From: VXNE01 sp965261535
GTDB lineage: Bacteria > Pseudomonadota > Gammaproteobacteria > Pseudomonadales > Azotimanducaceae
Reading direction: 5' to 3'
Length of the DNA stretch: 64,000 nt
NCBI GenBank assembly: GCA_965261535.1
Contig: OZ253469.1
Coordinates: 1,984,001-2,048,000, forward strand
Numbering within the stretch: position 1 is the first letter of the stretch; each line of letters opens with the position of its first letter. Shown one piece after another: positions 43,856 through 54,079 of this stretch. A program made the translations under genes and the position numbers. The notes under the pieces are model-generated. The model made no database searches. It was not told the DNA's origin and saw only the letters and a program-made list of their open reading frames with translations.

Positions 43856-46800
43856 TCAATCAGGGTCGGATGCGGACAGCGCTTCGGACAATGCCTGTTC
43901 GATTTCGTCCGGCGTGATGCTTTCTGCAATCGCCTCTTCTTCGCGACGCCGCTTGCGGTCAGCGTGGTAGCTCAAGCCCGTTCCAGCGGGAATCAATCGG
44001 CCAACGACGACATTTTCCTTCAGTCCTCGCAGATTGTCCCGCTTGCCGGTAACGGCCGCCTCCGTCAGCACGCGCGTCGTTTCCTGGAATGACGCAGCCG
44101 AAATGAAGGACTCTGTCGCCAAGGATGCCTTGGTGATCCCGAGCAGGATGCGCTCGAACTTGATTGGCGTCTTGCCCTCCGCTTCAAGCCTTTCGTTTTC
44201 TTCCATCGCCGCCACGTACTCGACCTGTTCGCCCCGTACAAACGGCGAATCGCTCGGTACGATCACTTCAGCCTTGCGCAGCATCTGGCGCACGATCACC
44301 TCGATGTGCTTGTCATTGATCGTAACGCCCTGCAACCGATAGACCTCCTGAATCTCGTTGATGATGTACTTCGCAAGCTCCGCGACGCCCTTGAGCCGAA
44401 GAATGTCGTGAGAACTCGGGGGACCTTCGGACACGACCTCGCCCCGTTCCACATGCTCGCCGTCGAACACCGAGATCTGCCGCCATTTCGGAATCAGCGT
44501 CTCTATCGTTCCGCCTTCGGCGGAGGTGATGACGAGTCTGCGTTTCCCTTTCGTCTCCTTGCCGAAGCTTACGGTTCCCACGCCTTCCGCCAGAATGGCG
44601 GGTTCCTTTGGTTTGCGTGCTTCGAACAGATCCGCAACCCTCGGTAGGCCGCCAGTGATATCTCCACCTCGGGAGCCCTCCTGCGGAATACGCGCGATAG
44701 AATCCCCGACGCCAACTTGCGCGCCGTCTTCCAGATGCAAGATCGCACCACTCGGGAGCAGGTAGTGCGCCGGCACATCCGTCCCGGCAAGATTCACATC
44801 CTCGCCTTGATCGTCGACCAGCTTGACACTCGGACGTAGATCCTTGCCGGCGATCGGACGATCCTTTGGATCGAGCACGCTGATGTTTATGAGACCCGTC
44901 AGTTCGTCCGTCTGCCGGTCGATCGAAACGCCTTCGTCCATCTGCTGAAAGACGACCTTTCCCGCTACCTCCGTGATGACAGGATGCATGTGGGGGTCCC
45001 AACGTGCGATCAACTGCCCCGCATCGACGTTGACGGCTTCGCTTATGAGGATGACCGCCCCATATGGCAGCTTGTAGCGCTCGCGTTCCCGCCCTCGCGC
45101 ATCCGCGATGGCAATTTCGCCGGAACGGGAGACCGCCACTAGTTCCCCAGTTTCGCGCGCGACCGTCTTCAGGTTGTGCAGGCGAACGGTCCCGCCGTGC
45201 TTCGCCTGAATGTTGTCGCTCGCCGTCGCGCGCGACGCCGCACCGCCGACGTGGAAAGTACGCATCGTCAGCTGCGTGCCGGGCTCGCCGATCGATTGGG
45301 CCGCAATGACGCCCACCGCCTCGCCGGCGTTGACTTCGTGACCTCGCGCCAGGTCCCGTCCGTAGCACTTGGCGCACACGCCGTGGCGCGTCTTGCAAGT
45401 GATCGGCGAGCGCACATGGAGTTCATCGACGCCCAGCGCCTCAAGACGATCCACCCACGCTTCGTCCATCATTACGCCGGCCGGCACGAGCAGGTTACCA
45501 CCTGCGGGATCCAGCGTATCCCGCGCGACAACGCGCCCGAGAACCCGCGCCGCCAATGGTTCCACTACGTCGCCTCCTTCGATCATGGCGCTGATCAACA
45601 AGCCATCGTCGGTGCCGCAATCAACTTCCGTGACAACGAGGTCCTGCGCGACATCCACAAGGCGCCGCGTCAGGTAACCGGAATTGGCAGTCTTGAGCGC
45701 CGTGTCGGCCAAGCCTTTACGCGCGCCGTGCGTGGAGATGAAGTACTCGTTTACCGTCAACCCCTCGCGGAAATTCGCCTTGATCGGCGTTTCGATGATG
45801 CTGCCATCGGGGCGCTGCATCAGGCCTCGCATACCAGCAAGCTGGCGAATCTGGGCCGGGGATCCCCGGGCCCCCGAATCGGAATACATGAATACCGAAT
45901 TGAACGAGTCCTGCCGTTCGAGTTCCCCTTCCCGGTTGACCACCACCTCTTTCGAAATGCCGGCCATCATGGATCGCGCAACGACTTCATTCGCCCGCGA
46001 CCAGATATCCACGGCCTTGTTGTATTTCTCGCCTTGCGTCACGAGTCCCGATGCGAATTGCGCTTCGATCTCCTTGACCTCCGCTTCCGCGCTTTCGATG
46101 ATCGATGCTTTGTCATTCGGAATCACGAAGTCGTCAACACCGATCGAAGCTCCGGCCACAGTGGACTCATAGAAGCCCCTGTACATCAATTGGTCGGCGA
46201 ATATCACCGTCTCTTTCAAGCCCACATTGCGATAGCAGGCGTTGATGAGGTTGGAAATCGCCTTTCGGCCCATTGGCTGGTTGACTAGCCCGAAAGGCAA
46301 CTCCGGGGGGACAATCTCGTACAACAGCGCACGGCCTGTGGTCGTATCCTCCATGCTGACGCCGTGCGTGTCCTTGATACGCACTCGAATTTTCGCATGC
46401 AAATCGACGCTGCCAGTCTCGTACGCCCGATGCACCTCCCCGAGGTCGGCAAACGTCATGCCCTCGCCTCGGGCATTGATGCGTTCCCGAGTCATGTAGT
46501 AGAGCCCAAGCACGACATCCTGTGCCGGCACGATGATGGGCTCGCCGCTCGCCGGGGAAAGAATGTTGTTGGTGGACATCATGAGCGCGCGGGATTCGAG
46601 TTGTGCCTCCAGGGTGAGCGGCACGTGGACGGCCATTTGATCGCCGTCGAAGTCGGCGTTGTACGCCGCACAAACCAGCGGATGAAGCTGAATGGCCTTC
46701 CCTTCAATCAGCACCGGCTCGAACGCCTGGATACCGAGCCGATGCAAGGTCGGTGCCCGATTCAACAAGACCGGATGCTCGCGGATCACTTCGGCGAGTA

Positions 46801-48031
46801 TGTCCCAGACTTCCGGTGTTTCGCGCTCGACCATCTTCTTTGCGGCCTTGATGGTTGTGGCGAGTCCGCGCGCTTCGAGTTTGCCGAATATGAACGGCCT
46901 GAACAGTTCCAGCGCCATCTTCTTCGGCAGCCCGCACTCGTGAAGTCGAAGTGTCGGCCCTACAACGATTACCGAACGACCGGAATAGTCGACGCGCTTG
47001 CCGAGCAGGTTCTGTCGAAAACGTCCCTGTTTACCCTTGATCATGTCCGCCAATGACTTCAGTGGACGCCGGTTGGAACCGGTGATGGCACGGCCTCGGC
47101 GGCCGTTATCGAGCAGCGCATCCACGGACTCCTGCAGCATGCGTTTCTCGTTGCGCACGATGATGTCCGGTGCACTGAGATCCAGAAGGCGCTTCAGACG
47201 GTTGTTGCGATTGATGACGCGACGATAGAGGTCGTTCAAGTCGGATGTGGCAAAACGCCCTCCCTCGAGCGGCACGAGCGGCCGCAAATCCGGAGGCAAC
47301 ACCGGCAACACGTTCATGATCATCCATTGCGGCAAGTTCCCGGAGTGAACGAACGCCTCCATCAGTTTCAACCGCTTGGACAGTTTCTTGATCTTCGTTT
47401 CGGAATTGGTCGCCGGAATCTCTTCACGGAGCCGTGCGATCTCCTCGTCCAGATTCAGATCCGACAGAAGATACTGAACCGCCTCGGCGCCCATCTTGGC
47501 GACAAATTCGTCGCCATGCTCTTCAAGCTTGGCCAAATACTCGTCGTCCGTCAGTAGTTGACCTACATCGAGATCCGTCAGCCCGGCATCGATAACGACA
47601 TGCGATTCGAAATAAAGCACCCGCTCGATGTCGCGCAGCGTCATGTCCAGCAACAAGCCGATGCGCGACGGCAAGGACTTCAGGAACCAGATATGGGCTA
47701 CCGGGCTGGCCAGATCCACATGGCCCATGCGCTCGCGGCGCACTTTCGCCAACGTGACTTCGACGCCGCATTTCTCGCAGATGACGCCCCGATGCTTCAG
47801 TCGCTTGTATTTGCCGCACAGGCATTCGTAGTCTCTTACCGGACCGAATATGCGGGCGCAAAACAGTCCGTCGCGCTCTGGCTTGAACGTCCGGTAGTTG
47901 ATCGTTTCGGGCTTCTTCACCTCACCGAAAGACCATGACTTGATCATTTCCGGAGACGCGAGTCCGATTCGCAGCGCATCGAACTCTTCGAGTCCGCTTT
48001 GCGCCTTTAACAGATTGAGTAGATCTCTCAT
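43856..48031 (-). CDS. rpoC: RNA polymerase beta' subunit
   Basis: A 1391-residue largest subunit of RNA polymerase. The N-terminal zinc site is CLCGKYKRLKHRGVICEKC, and the catalytic Mg2+ loop is NADFDGDQMAVH. Length is close to the E. coli protein (1407) and no inteins or insertions are seen. It follows rpoB after 15 nt. The usual rpsL-rpsG-fusA-tuf operon does not follow; instead a convergent exonuclease gene ends 15 bp away, so the operon ends here. Confidence 0.98.
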   Translation of the reverse strand: MRDLLNLLKAQSGLEEFDALRIGLASPEMIKSWSFGEVKKPETINYRTFKPERDGLFCARIFGPVRDYECLCGKYKRLKHRGVICEKCGVEVTLAKVRRERMGHVDLASPVAHIWFLKSLPSRIGLLLDMTLRDIERVLYFESHVVIDAGLTDLDVGQLLTDDEYLAKLEEHGDEFVAKMGAEAVQYLLSDLNLDEEIARLREEIPATNSETKIKKLSKRLKLMEAFVHSGNLPQWMIMNVLPVLPPDLRPLVPLEGGRFATSDLNDLYRRVINRNNRLKRLLDLSAPDIIVRNEKRMLQESVDALLDNGRRGRAITGSNRRPLKSLADMIKGKQGRFRQNLLGKRVDYSGRSVIVVGPTLRLHECGLPKKMALELFRPFIFGKLEARGLATTIKAAKKMVERETPEVWDILAEVIREHPVLLNRAPTLHRLGIQAFEPVLIEGKAIQLHPLVCAAYNADFDGDQMAVHVPLTLEAQLESRALMMSTNNILSPASGEPIIVPAQDVVLGLYYMTRERINARGEGMTFADLGEVHRAYETGSVDLHAKIRVRIKDTHGVSMEDTTTGRALLYEIVPPELPFGLVNQPMGRKAISNLINACYRNVGLKETVIFADQLMYRGFYESTVAGASIGVDDFVIPNDKASIIESAEAEVKEIEAQFASGLVTQGEKYNKAVDIWSRANEVVARSMMAGISKEVVVNREGELERQDSFNSVFMYSDSGARGSPAQIRQLAGMRGLMQRPDGSIIETPIKANFREGLTVNEYFISTHGARKGLADTALKTANSGYLTRRLVDVAQDLVVTEVDCGTDDGLLISAMIEGGDVVEPLAARVLGRVVARDTLDPAGGNLLVPAGVMMDEAWVDRLEALGVDELHVRSPITCKTRHGVCAKCYGRDLARGHEVNAGEAVGVIAAQSIGEPGTQLTMRTFHVGGAASRATASDNIQAKHGGTVRLHNLKTVARETGELVAVSRSGEIAIADARGRERERYKLPYGAVILISEAVNVDAGQLIARWDPHMHPVITEVAGKVVFQQMDEGVSIDRQTDELTGLINISVLDPKDRPIAGKDLRPSVKLVDDQGEDVNLAGTDVPAHYLLPSGAILHLEDGAQVGVGDSIARIPQEGSRGGDITGGLPRVADLFEARKPKEPAILAEGVGTVSFGKETKGKRRLVITSAEGGTIETLIPKWRQISVFDGEHVERGEVVSEGPPSSHDILRLKGVAELAKYIINEIQEVYRLQGVTINDKHIEVIVRQMLRKAEVIVPSDSPFVRGEQVEYVAAMEENERLEAEGKTPIKFERILLGITKASLATESFISAASFQETTRVLTEAAVTGKRDNLRGLKENVVVGRLIPAGTGLSYHADRKRRREEEAIAESITPDEIEQALSEALSASDPD

Positions 48032-48046
48032 CGCATGTCTCCCGCG

Positions 48047-51000
48047 CTATTCGCTTTCCAACTCGACGTAGATGCCCAAGGACCTGATTTCCTTGACCAG
48101 CACGTTGAAGGACTCCGGCATGCCGGGTTCCATACTAAAATCGTTGCCGACAATGTTCTTGTACATCTTTGTTCGGCCAGCCACGTCGTCGGACTTCACC
48201 GTCAGCATCTCCTGCAGCGTATACGCTGCGCCGTACGCCTCCAGCGCCCAGACTTCCATTTCGCCGAACCGCTGACCGCCAAACTGCGCCTTGCCGCCCA
48301 GCGGCTGCTGTGTGACAAGACTGTAGGATCCGGTAGAGCGCGCATGCATCTTGTCGTCCACCAGGTGATTCAGCTTCATCATGTACATGTATCCGATCGT
48401 CACGGGCGAATCGAACCTGTCGCCGGTGCGTCCATCGTATAGCGTTGTCTGACCGCTGGTCGGTAGATCGGCGAGTTCCAGCATCTTCTTGATGACCCCC
48501 TCTTTCGCTCCGTCGAAGACCGGCGTGGCGATAGGCAACCCGTTGGTGAGGTTCCCCGCTAGCTCAAGGATTTCGTCGTCAGTCAGTTGATCGAAATCTT
48601 CCTTTCTCCCCTCGAGCCCGTTATATACCTCTGTGAGATGCGCCCGAATTCGCGCTGGCGCTCCTCCGTTGGCATCCCGCGCTTCGAGCAGCTGACCTAT
48701 CCGCTCGCCGATACCCTTCGCCGCCCACCCGAGATGGGTTTCGAGCACTTGGCCGACGTTCATCCGCTTCGGCACCCCGAGCGGATTCAGGACGATGTCT
48801 ACCGATTCTCCGTTTTCGTCGAACGGCATGTCCTCGATTGGCATGATGGCGGAAATCACGCCCTTGTTGCCGTGCCTGCCCGCCATTTTGTCGCCAGGCT
48901 GTATGTGCCGCTTGATGGCCAGGTATACCTTGACGATTTTCAGTACGCCGGGCGCCATTTCGTCGCCCGACTTCAGCTTCGTCATCTTGTCTTCGAATCG
49001 CGCGTCGAGCGCAGCCTTGCGCGCCTTGAGTTGACGCTCCGCCTTGTCGAGTTGCTCGTTCAGGGCGTCGATCGACATGCGAATCTTGAACCAGTCATCT
49101 TTCGGCAGCGTAGCCAGGTACGCCGCGTCGACGATGTCGCCCCGCGATTTCCCCGGGGCGCTCGCCACTGCGCTTCCGCTCAAGGCGCTCTGCAGCCGCT
49201 CGTAGGTCGCCGTCTCGACAATACGGTATTCGTCGTCAAGGTCCTTCCTGATCTGGACGAGTTCTTCCCGTTCGAGGTCCATCGCCCGCTTGTCCTTCTC
49301 GACACCGTCGCGCGTCAGGACACGAACGTCGATGATCGTGCCCTTGACCCCGGTGGGCACCCGCAGCGACGTATCCTTTACGTCCGACGCCTTCTCACCA
49401 AATATGGCTCGCAAGAGCTTCTCTTCGGGTGTCAATTGCGTTTCGCCTTTCGGCGTCACCTTGCCGACCAGCACGTCGCCAGCGACCACTTCGGCCCCGA
49501 TGTAGACGATGCCCGACTCGTCAAGCTTACCTAGCGCCGATTCGCCGACGTTCGGTATGTCGGCGGTAATCTCCTCCGGTCCAAGCTTGGTATCCCTGGC
49601 GATGCACGACAGCTCCTGTATATGAACGCTGGTGAAGCGATCCTCTTGCACAACCCGCTCGGAGATAAGTATCGAGTCCTCGAAGTTGTAGCCATTCCAC
49701 GGCATGAACGCGATACGCATGTTCTGGCCCAGGGCCAATTCGCCCATGTCGATGGAGGGCCCATCGGCAAGGATGTCACCCTTCGCTATGCGGTCTCCCT
49801 TCTTGGCGAGGGGTCGCTGGTTGATGCAGGTGTTCTGGTTCGAGCGGGTGAACTTGGTCAGGTTGTAGATGTCGACACCCGCTTCGCCGGCGCCGGTTTC
49901 CTCATCCGCAACCCGAATGATGATGCGCGCGGCATCTACGCTATCCACCGTGCCACCACGTTCCGCGATGACGCACACGCCCGAGTCCCGCGCCACGTGC
50001 CGCTCCATGCCGGTGCCGACAAGGGGGGTCTCGGTGCGTATCGTCGGTACGGCCTGGCGCTGCATGTTCGAACCCATCAACGCCCGGTTGGCGTCGTCGT
50101 GCTCGAGAAACGGGATCAACGCCGCCGCCACGGACACGACTTGCTTGGGCGACACGTCCATGTAGTCGACGTTGCCGGGCGTGGTCTTCGTGAACTCGTT
50201 CTGGTGCCGCACATCGACCAGGTCTTCCTTGAGTTCGTCGTTTTCTACCCGGGAGTTGGCCTGGGCGATAACGTACTCGGCCTCGTCGATGGCCGACAGG
50301 TATTCGATCTCGTCGGTGACCTTGCCGTCGACAACCCTACGGTAGGGCGTCTCAAGGAAACCATATTCGTTGGTCCGCGCGTATGTCGCCAAGCTGTTGA
50401 TAAGGCCGATATTCGGCCCTTCCGGCGTTTCGATGGGACAGACGCGGCCATAATGGGTCGGGTGGACATCGCGCACTTCGAAACCAGCCCGCTCGCGCGT
50501 CAGGCCGCCCGGCCCCAACGCCGATACCTTCCGCTTGTGCGTCACCTCGGACAACGGATTTTGTTGATCCATGAACTGCGAGAGTTGACTGGAGCCGAAG
50601 AACTCCTTGATGGAGGCCGCGACAGGTTTCGCGTTGATCATGTCCTGCGGCATCAGCCCCTCCGACTCGGCGAGAGAAAGGCGCTCCTTTACCGCTCGCT
50701 CGACGCGAATCAGACCGATGCGGAAGGCGTTTTCCGCCATCTCCCCGACGGATCGCACGCGCCGGTTGCCGAGGTGGTCGATGTCGTCCACGGAGCCCTT
50801 GCCGTTTCGGATGTCGATCAAGGTGCGCAACACTTCGACGATGTCTTCGTTGGACAGCGTCCCCTGGCCGGTGATCGCGTCTCGACCGAGGCGGCGGTTG
50901 AACTTCATCCGCCCCACGGCGGACAGGTCGTAGCGTTCTTCGAAAAAGAAAAGGTTCCGGAACAGATTTTCAGCCGCTTCCTTCGTCGGCGGCTCGCCCG

Positions 51001-52129
51001 GACGCATCATGCGGTATATCTCGACCAGAGCGTCGAGTTGCGTCCGCGTCGGGTCGCTGGCCAGCGTATCAGAGAGATACGGTCCACAGTCGAGATCGTT
51101 CGTATAGATCGTTTCGACGGATTTGACTTTCCTTGCTCCGAATTTGTCCATCATGTCGTCATCTATCGCCGTGTTGCACGGAACGATGATCTCGCCGGTT
51201 TCCGGATCGACCACATCCCGCGCGAGGACACGACCGAGCAGGTACTCTCTTGGAACATCGAGACGTCGCAGACCGGACATCTCCAGCAGGCGGACATGGC
51301 GTGCCGTGATTCGCCGGCCCAATTCGATGATGACGTTGCCCGACCGGTCCTTCATGTCGAAGCTGGCAACCTCGCCTCGCATCCGTTCGGGCACAAGGTC
51401 GACCGAGTAGCCATCCTTCTTGAAGTGAAAGACGTTCATGTCGAAGAACTTGGTCAGGATTTCCTCGGACGAATATCCGAGCGCGCGCAGCATGACCGTC
51501 GCCGGCAGCTTTCTGCGTCGGTCGATACGCACGAAAACCAGGTCTTTCGGATCGAACTCGAAGTCCAGCCAGGAGCCGCGATACGGAATGACCCGGGCGT
51601 TGTAGAGGAGCTTGCCGGAGGAGTGCGTCTTGCCCCGGTCGTGATCGAAGAAAACTCCCGGCGAGCGGTGCAGTTGTGAGACGACGACCCGCTCGGTGCC
51701 ATTTACGATGAATGTGCCGTTATCGGTCATGAGCGGGACTTCGCCCATGTAGACTTCCTGCTCCTTGACATCCTTGACGGCCTTGTTCGACGATTCGCGG
51801 TCGTAGATGATCAATTGGACCCTTACGCGCAACGGCGCAGCAAAGGTTGTGGCGCGCAGGACGCTCTCCTTGACATCGAAGACGGGCTCTCCAAGCCGGT
51901 AGTCGACGTACTCCAAAGCCGCATTGCCCGAATAGCTGACAATCGGGAACACGGATCGGAACGCCGCGTGCAAGCCGACATCCTGGCGGTAGCGCGCAAG
52001 CACATCGCGCTGCAGGAACTTACTGTACGACTCCAATTGGGTCGACAGGAGGTAGGGCAATTCCATGATCTCTGGCAACTTGCCGAAATCTTTACGGATC
52101 CGCTTTTTCTCGGTGAACCTATAGGTCAT
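48047..52129 (-). CDS. rpoB: RNA polymerase beta subunit
   Basis: A 1360-residue beta subunit. The rifampicin-binding cluster is of sensitive type, with FFGSSQLSQFMDQQNPLSE and HKRKVSALGPGG lacking the common resistance changes, and GRVCPIETPEGPNIG following. Length is near 1342 in E. coli. It is preceded by a 222-bp leader containing a strong hairpin-plus-T terminator (52151-52195), the attenuator point separating ribosomal protein from polymerase expression. Confidence 0.98.
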   Translation of the reverse strand: MTYRFTEKKRIRKDFGKLPEIMELPYLLSTQLESYSKFLQRDVLARYRQDVGLHAAFRSVFPIVSYSGNAALEYVDYRLGEPVFDVKESVLRATTFAAPLRVRVQLIIYDRESSNKAVKDVKEQEVYMGEVPLMTDNGTFIVNGTERVVVSQLHRSPGVFFDHDRGKTHSSGKLLYNARVIPYRGSWLDFEFDPKDLVFVRIDRRRKLPATVMLRALGYSSEEILTKFFDMNVFHFKKDGYSVDLVPERMRGEVASFDMKDRSGNVIIELGRRITARHVRLLEMSGLRRLDVPREYLLGRVLARDVVDPETGEIIVPCNTAIDDDMMDKFGARKVKSVETIYTNDLDCGPYLSDTLASDPTRTQLDALVEIYRMMRPGEPPTKEAAENLFRNLFFFEERYDLSAVGRMKFNRRLGRDAITGQGTLSNEDIVEVLRTLIDIRNGKGSVDDIDHLGNRRVRSVGEMAENAFRIGLIRVERAVKERLSLAESEGLMPQDMINAKPVAASIKEFFGSSQLSQFMDQQNPLSEVTHKRKVSALGPGGLTRERAGFEVRDVHPTHYGRVCPIETPEGPNIGLINSLATYARTNEYGFLETPYRRVVDGKVTDEIEYLSAIDEAEYVIAQANSRVENDELKEDLVDVRHQNEFTKTTPGNVDYMDVSPKQVVSVAAALIPFLEHDDANRALMGSNMQRQAVPTIRTETPLVGTGMERHVARDSGVCVIAERGGTVDSVDAARIIIRVADEETGAGEAGVDIYNLTKFTRSNQNTCINQRPLAKKGDRIAKGDILADGPSIDMGELALGQNMRIAFMPWNGYNFEDSILISERVVQEDRFTSVHIQELSCIARDTKLGPEEITADIPNVGESALGKLDESGIVYIGAEVVAGDVLVGKVTPKGETQLTPEEKLLRAIFGEKASDVKDTSLRVPTGVKGTIIDVRVLTRDGVEKDKRAMDLEREELVQIRKDLDDEYRIVETATYERLQSALSGSAVASAPGKSRGDIVDAAYLATLPKDDWFKIRMSIDALNEQLDKAERQLKARKAALDARFEDKMTKLKSGDEMAPGVLKIVKVYLAIKRHIQPGDKMAGRHGNKGVISAIMPIEDMPFDENGESVDIVLNPLGVPKRMNVGQVLETHLGWAAKGIGERIGQLLEARDANGGAPARIRAHLTEVYNGLEGRKEDFDQLTDDEILELAGNLTNGLPIATPVFDGAKEGVIKKMLELADLPTSGQTTLYDGRTGDRFDSPVTIGYMYMMKLNHLVDDKMHARSTGSYSLVTQQPLGGKAQFGGQRFGEMEVWALEAYGAAYTLQEMLTVKSDDVAGRTKMYKNIVGNDFSMEPGMPESFNVLVKEIRSLGIYVELESE

Positions 52130-52150
52130 TCGGGTCTCCCGTTATTTGGG

Positions 52151-52195
52151 AAAAAAACCAGCATTTCGCCTTGCGCGAACGCAAGCGAACACTGG
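52151..52195 (-). terminator. rplL-rpoB attenuator/intrinsic terminator
   Basis: Read on the minus strand, a long GC-rich hairpin (arms begin CCAGTGTTCGCTTGCG and end in GCTGG, inner stem TTGCG-TTCG-CGCAA) is followed at once by seven T residues. It lies about 20 nt before the rpoB start. In E. coli a partial terminator occupies the same place and sets the lower level of rpoBC relative to rplJL; the same role is inferred here. Confidence 0.8.
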
Positions 52196-52351
52196 CTTTT
52201 CCTGTTGTGGTCTGTATACCAAGAAGTCTTCAGCCGGCCGGGTTCCCGGCACGCCCGGGGAATCGCGACATTGGAAGCCGCGGACGCATTCGCGCGAGCC
52301 TCACGCACAAGAACCCCAGCTTCACGACACCGAAGCGCCGACATTGCTTGG

Positions 52352-52735
52352 TCACTTGACCTCTACGGTTGCGCCGGCTTCTTCCAACTTCGTCTTGATT
52401 TCATCCGCCTCTTCTTTGCTCACCGCTTCCTTGACCGGATTCGGTGATTCGTCTACCAAGGCCTTGGCCTCCTTCAGGCCAAGTCCGGTAATGGCCCGAA
52501 CCGCCTTGATCACGTTGACCTTCTTCTCGCCTATGCCCGCGAGGATCACATCGAATTCCGTCTGCTCCTCTTCGGCCGCCGCATCTCCGGCACCGTTCGT
52601 TGGCAGCGGAGCAACCGCAATCGGAGCGGCAGCGGAAACGCCAAACTTTTCTTCCATCGCGGAGACCAGATCGACGACTTCGAGGACACTCATCTCCGAA
52701 ATCGCTTCCAGTACTTCATCTTTTGATATTGCCAT
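52352..52735 (-). CDS. rplL: Ribosomal protein bL12 (L7/L12)
   Basis: A 127-residue stalk protein with an N-terminal dimerisation segment (MAISKDEVLEAISEMS), an Ala/Pro hinge, and the factor-binding C-terminal domain VNVIKAVRAITGLGLKEAK. The start at 52735 is set by AAGGGAGACAAACC upstream; the frame continues to 52774 without support. Second gene of the rplJL pair. Confidence 0.97.
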   Translation of the reverse strand: MAISKDEVLEAISEMSVLEVVDLVSAMEEKFGVSAAAPIAVAPLPTNGAGDAAAEEEQTEFDVILAGIGEKKVNVIKAVRAITGLGLKEAKALVDESPNPVKEAVSKEEADEIKTKLEEAGATVEVK

Positions 52736-52833
52736 TGGTTTGTCTCCCTTTGGGGGCGCGAACCGCGCTACCACCTACCGACCATAATAATCACCGACTG
52801 CGAATCTCCGCCGCCGCCACCTCGCGCCATGCG

Positions 52834-53379
52834 CTATTGTTCCGAATCCGGGTGTTCCGCCTGCCTTGCATCGCGAACCGCCGCCACTGCGCGCACCAGG
52901 CTACCGGGCACTTCCTTCAGCGTCCGCGCCAGCGCGTCGACCGGCGCCAAGATCATCCGCATCAGTTGGGCCCGGGCTTCATCCAACGTCGGCAGAGACG
53001 CTATGCGGTTCAACTGTCCCGCTTCGAGAAGTTTGCCGTCGACGCTGAGTGCGGTGACTTCAAGCGCCCTGAACTGATCGGCGAACTTCTTCAGCAAACG
53101 CGCCGCAGCTCCGGGGTCGTCGCGAGAAAGCGCAAGCAAGGTCGGGCCGGAGAACGTCTCCTTCATGCATTCATGCGCGGTACCTTCTACGGCGCGTCGC
53201 GCCAAGGTATTGCGAACCACCCTGAGGTACACGCCGCTCGAACGCGCGTCCGCACGCATGCTGGTCATCTCCGTTACGGTCAGACCCCGATAGTCCGCGG
53301 TCGCCGCAGAAACGGCCTCGCTGACCTCAGCGTTCACCTCGGCAACAATCTCCTCCTTTCGTGCGAACGGGAAGGGCAT
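52834..53379 (-). CDS. rplJ: Ribosomal protein uL10
   Basis: A 181-residue stalk base protein that anchors bL12 dimers to 23S rRNA. Typical segments: FARKEEIVAEVNAEV, DYRGLTVTEMTSMRADARSS, VVRNTLARRAVEGT. GGAGG precedes the start at 53379, and rplA ends 4 bp before it. Slightly longer than E. coli L10 (165) because of an extended C-terminus. L10 autoregulation through the leader is usual in the class; no separate leader is available here because rplA abuts. Confidence 0.96.
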   Translation of the reverse strand: MPFPFARKEEIVAEVNAEVSEAVSAATADYRGLTVTEMTSMRADARSSGVYLRVVRNTLARRAVEGTAHECMKETFSGPTLLALSRDDPGAAARLLKKFADQFRALEVTALSVDGKLLEAGQLNRIASLPTLDEARAQLMRMILAPVDALARTLKEVPGSLVRAVAAVRDARQAEHPDSEQ

Positions 53380-53383
53380 GCCG

Positions 53384-54079
53384 TCACACCTCCAAAGACG
53401 CTTGATCAATGGCGATACCGGGACCCATCGTCGTGGACAATGTCACTCTCCTTACATATTGCCCCTTCGCCGAACCAGGTTTCGCCTTCTGCAGATCCGA
53501 CAGCAGCGCCTCCACGTTCTCCTTGATCTGCTGCGTATCGAAATCCACTTTGCCGACGCAGCCATGAATGATTCCGGCCCGGTCCGTTCGAAACTGGACC
53601 TGTCCAGCCTTTGCATTCTTCACTGCGGTCTCCACGTCCGCAGTGACTGTCCCCGTCCTCGGATTCGGCATCAGTCCCCGAGGACCCAGTATGCGCCCGA
53701 GTTGCCCGACAACTCGCATGGCGTCAGGCGTCGCAATGGCGACATCGAAATTCAGCTCGCCGCGTTTGACCTGCTCCGCCAAGTCTTCGAGGCCGACTAG
53801 GTCCGCACCCGCCTGAGTGGCTTTCTCGACGTTCTCGCCCTGGGTGAATACGGCGACGCGCGCCTCCTTGCCGGTACCGTGGGGTAGCGTTGTCGCACCG
53901 CGCACAACCTGGTCCGACCTGCGCGGGTCGACGCCCAGATTCACCGACACATCGATGGACTCATTGAATTTCGCGTTCGCCAATTCTCCCAACAGCGTCA
54001 CCGCATCCGCGATCGGATACACGCTTTTCCGGTCGACTTTCTCTCGGATCTGGCGCGCGCGTTTGCTCAACTTTGCCAC
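53384..54079 (-). CDS. rplA: Ribosomal protein uL1
   Basis: A 231-residue L1 stalk protein with the family signature GRILGPRGLMPNPRTGTV and the N-terminal KLSKRARQIREKVD. The start is GTG, whose G is the last base of the rplK stop TAG, a 1-nt overlap that couples the two genes. In E. coli L1 represses the L11 operon by binding its mRNA. Confidence 0.97.
   Translation of the reverse strand: MAKLSKRARQIREKVDRKSVYPIADAVTLLGELANAKFNESIDVSVNLGVDPRRSDQVVRGATTLPHGTGKEARVAVFTQGENVEKATQAGADLVGLEDLAEQVKRGELNFDVAIATPDAMRVVGQLGRILGPRGLMPNPRTGTVTADVETAVKNAKAGQVQFRTDRAGIIHGCVGKVDFDTQQIKENVEALLSDLQKAKPGSAKGQYVRRVTLSTTMGPGIAIDQASLEV

Noticed and set aside
45176..46288. 370-codon open frame on the plus strand
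   Set aside because: Antisense to rpoC; composition and lack of motifs argue against coding.
50400..50700. Rifampicin resistance substitutions in rpoB
   Set aside because: The cluster has the usual sensitive residues in FMDQQNPLSE, HKRKVSALGPGG and neighbours.
49622..51679. 685-codon open frame on the plus strand
   Set aside because: Antisense to rpoB, which is conserved over its whole length; not a gene.
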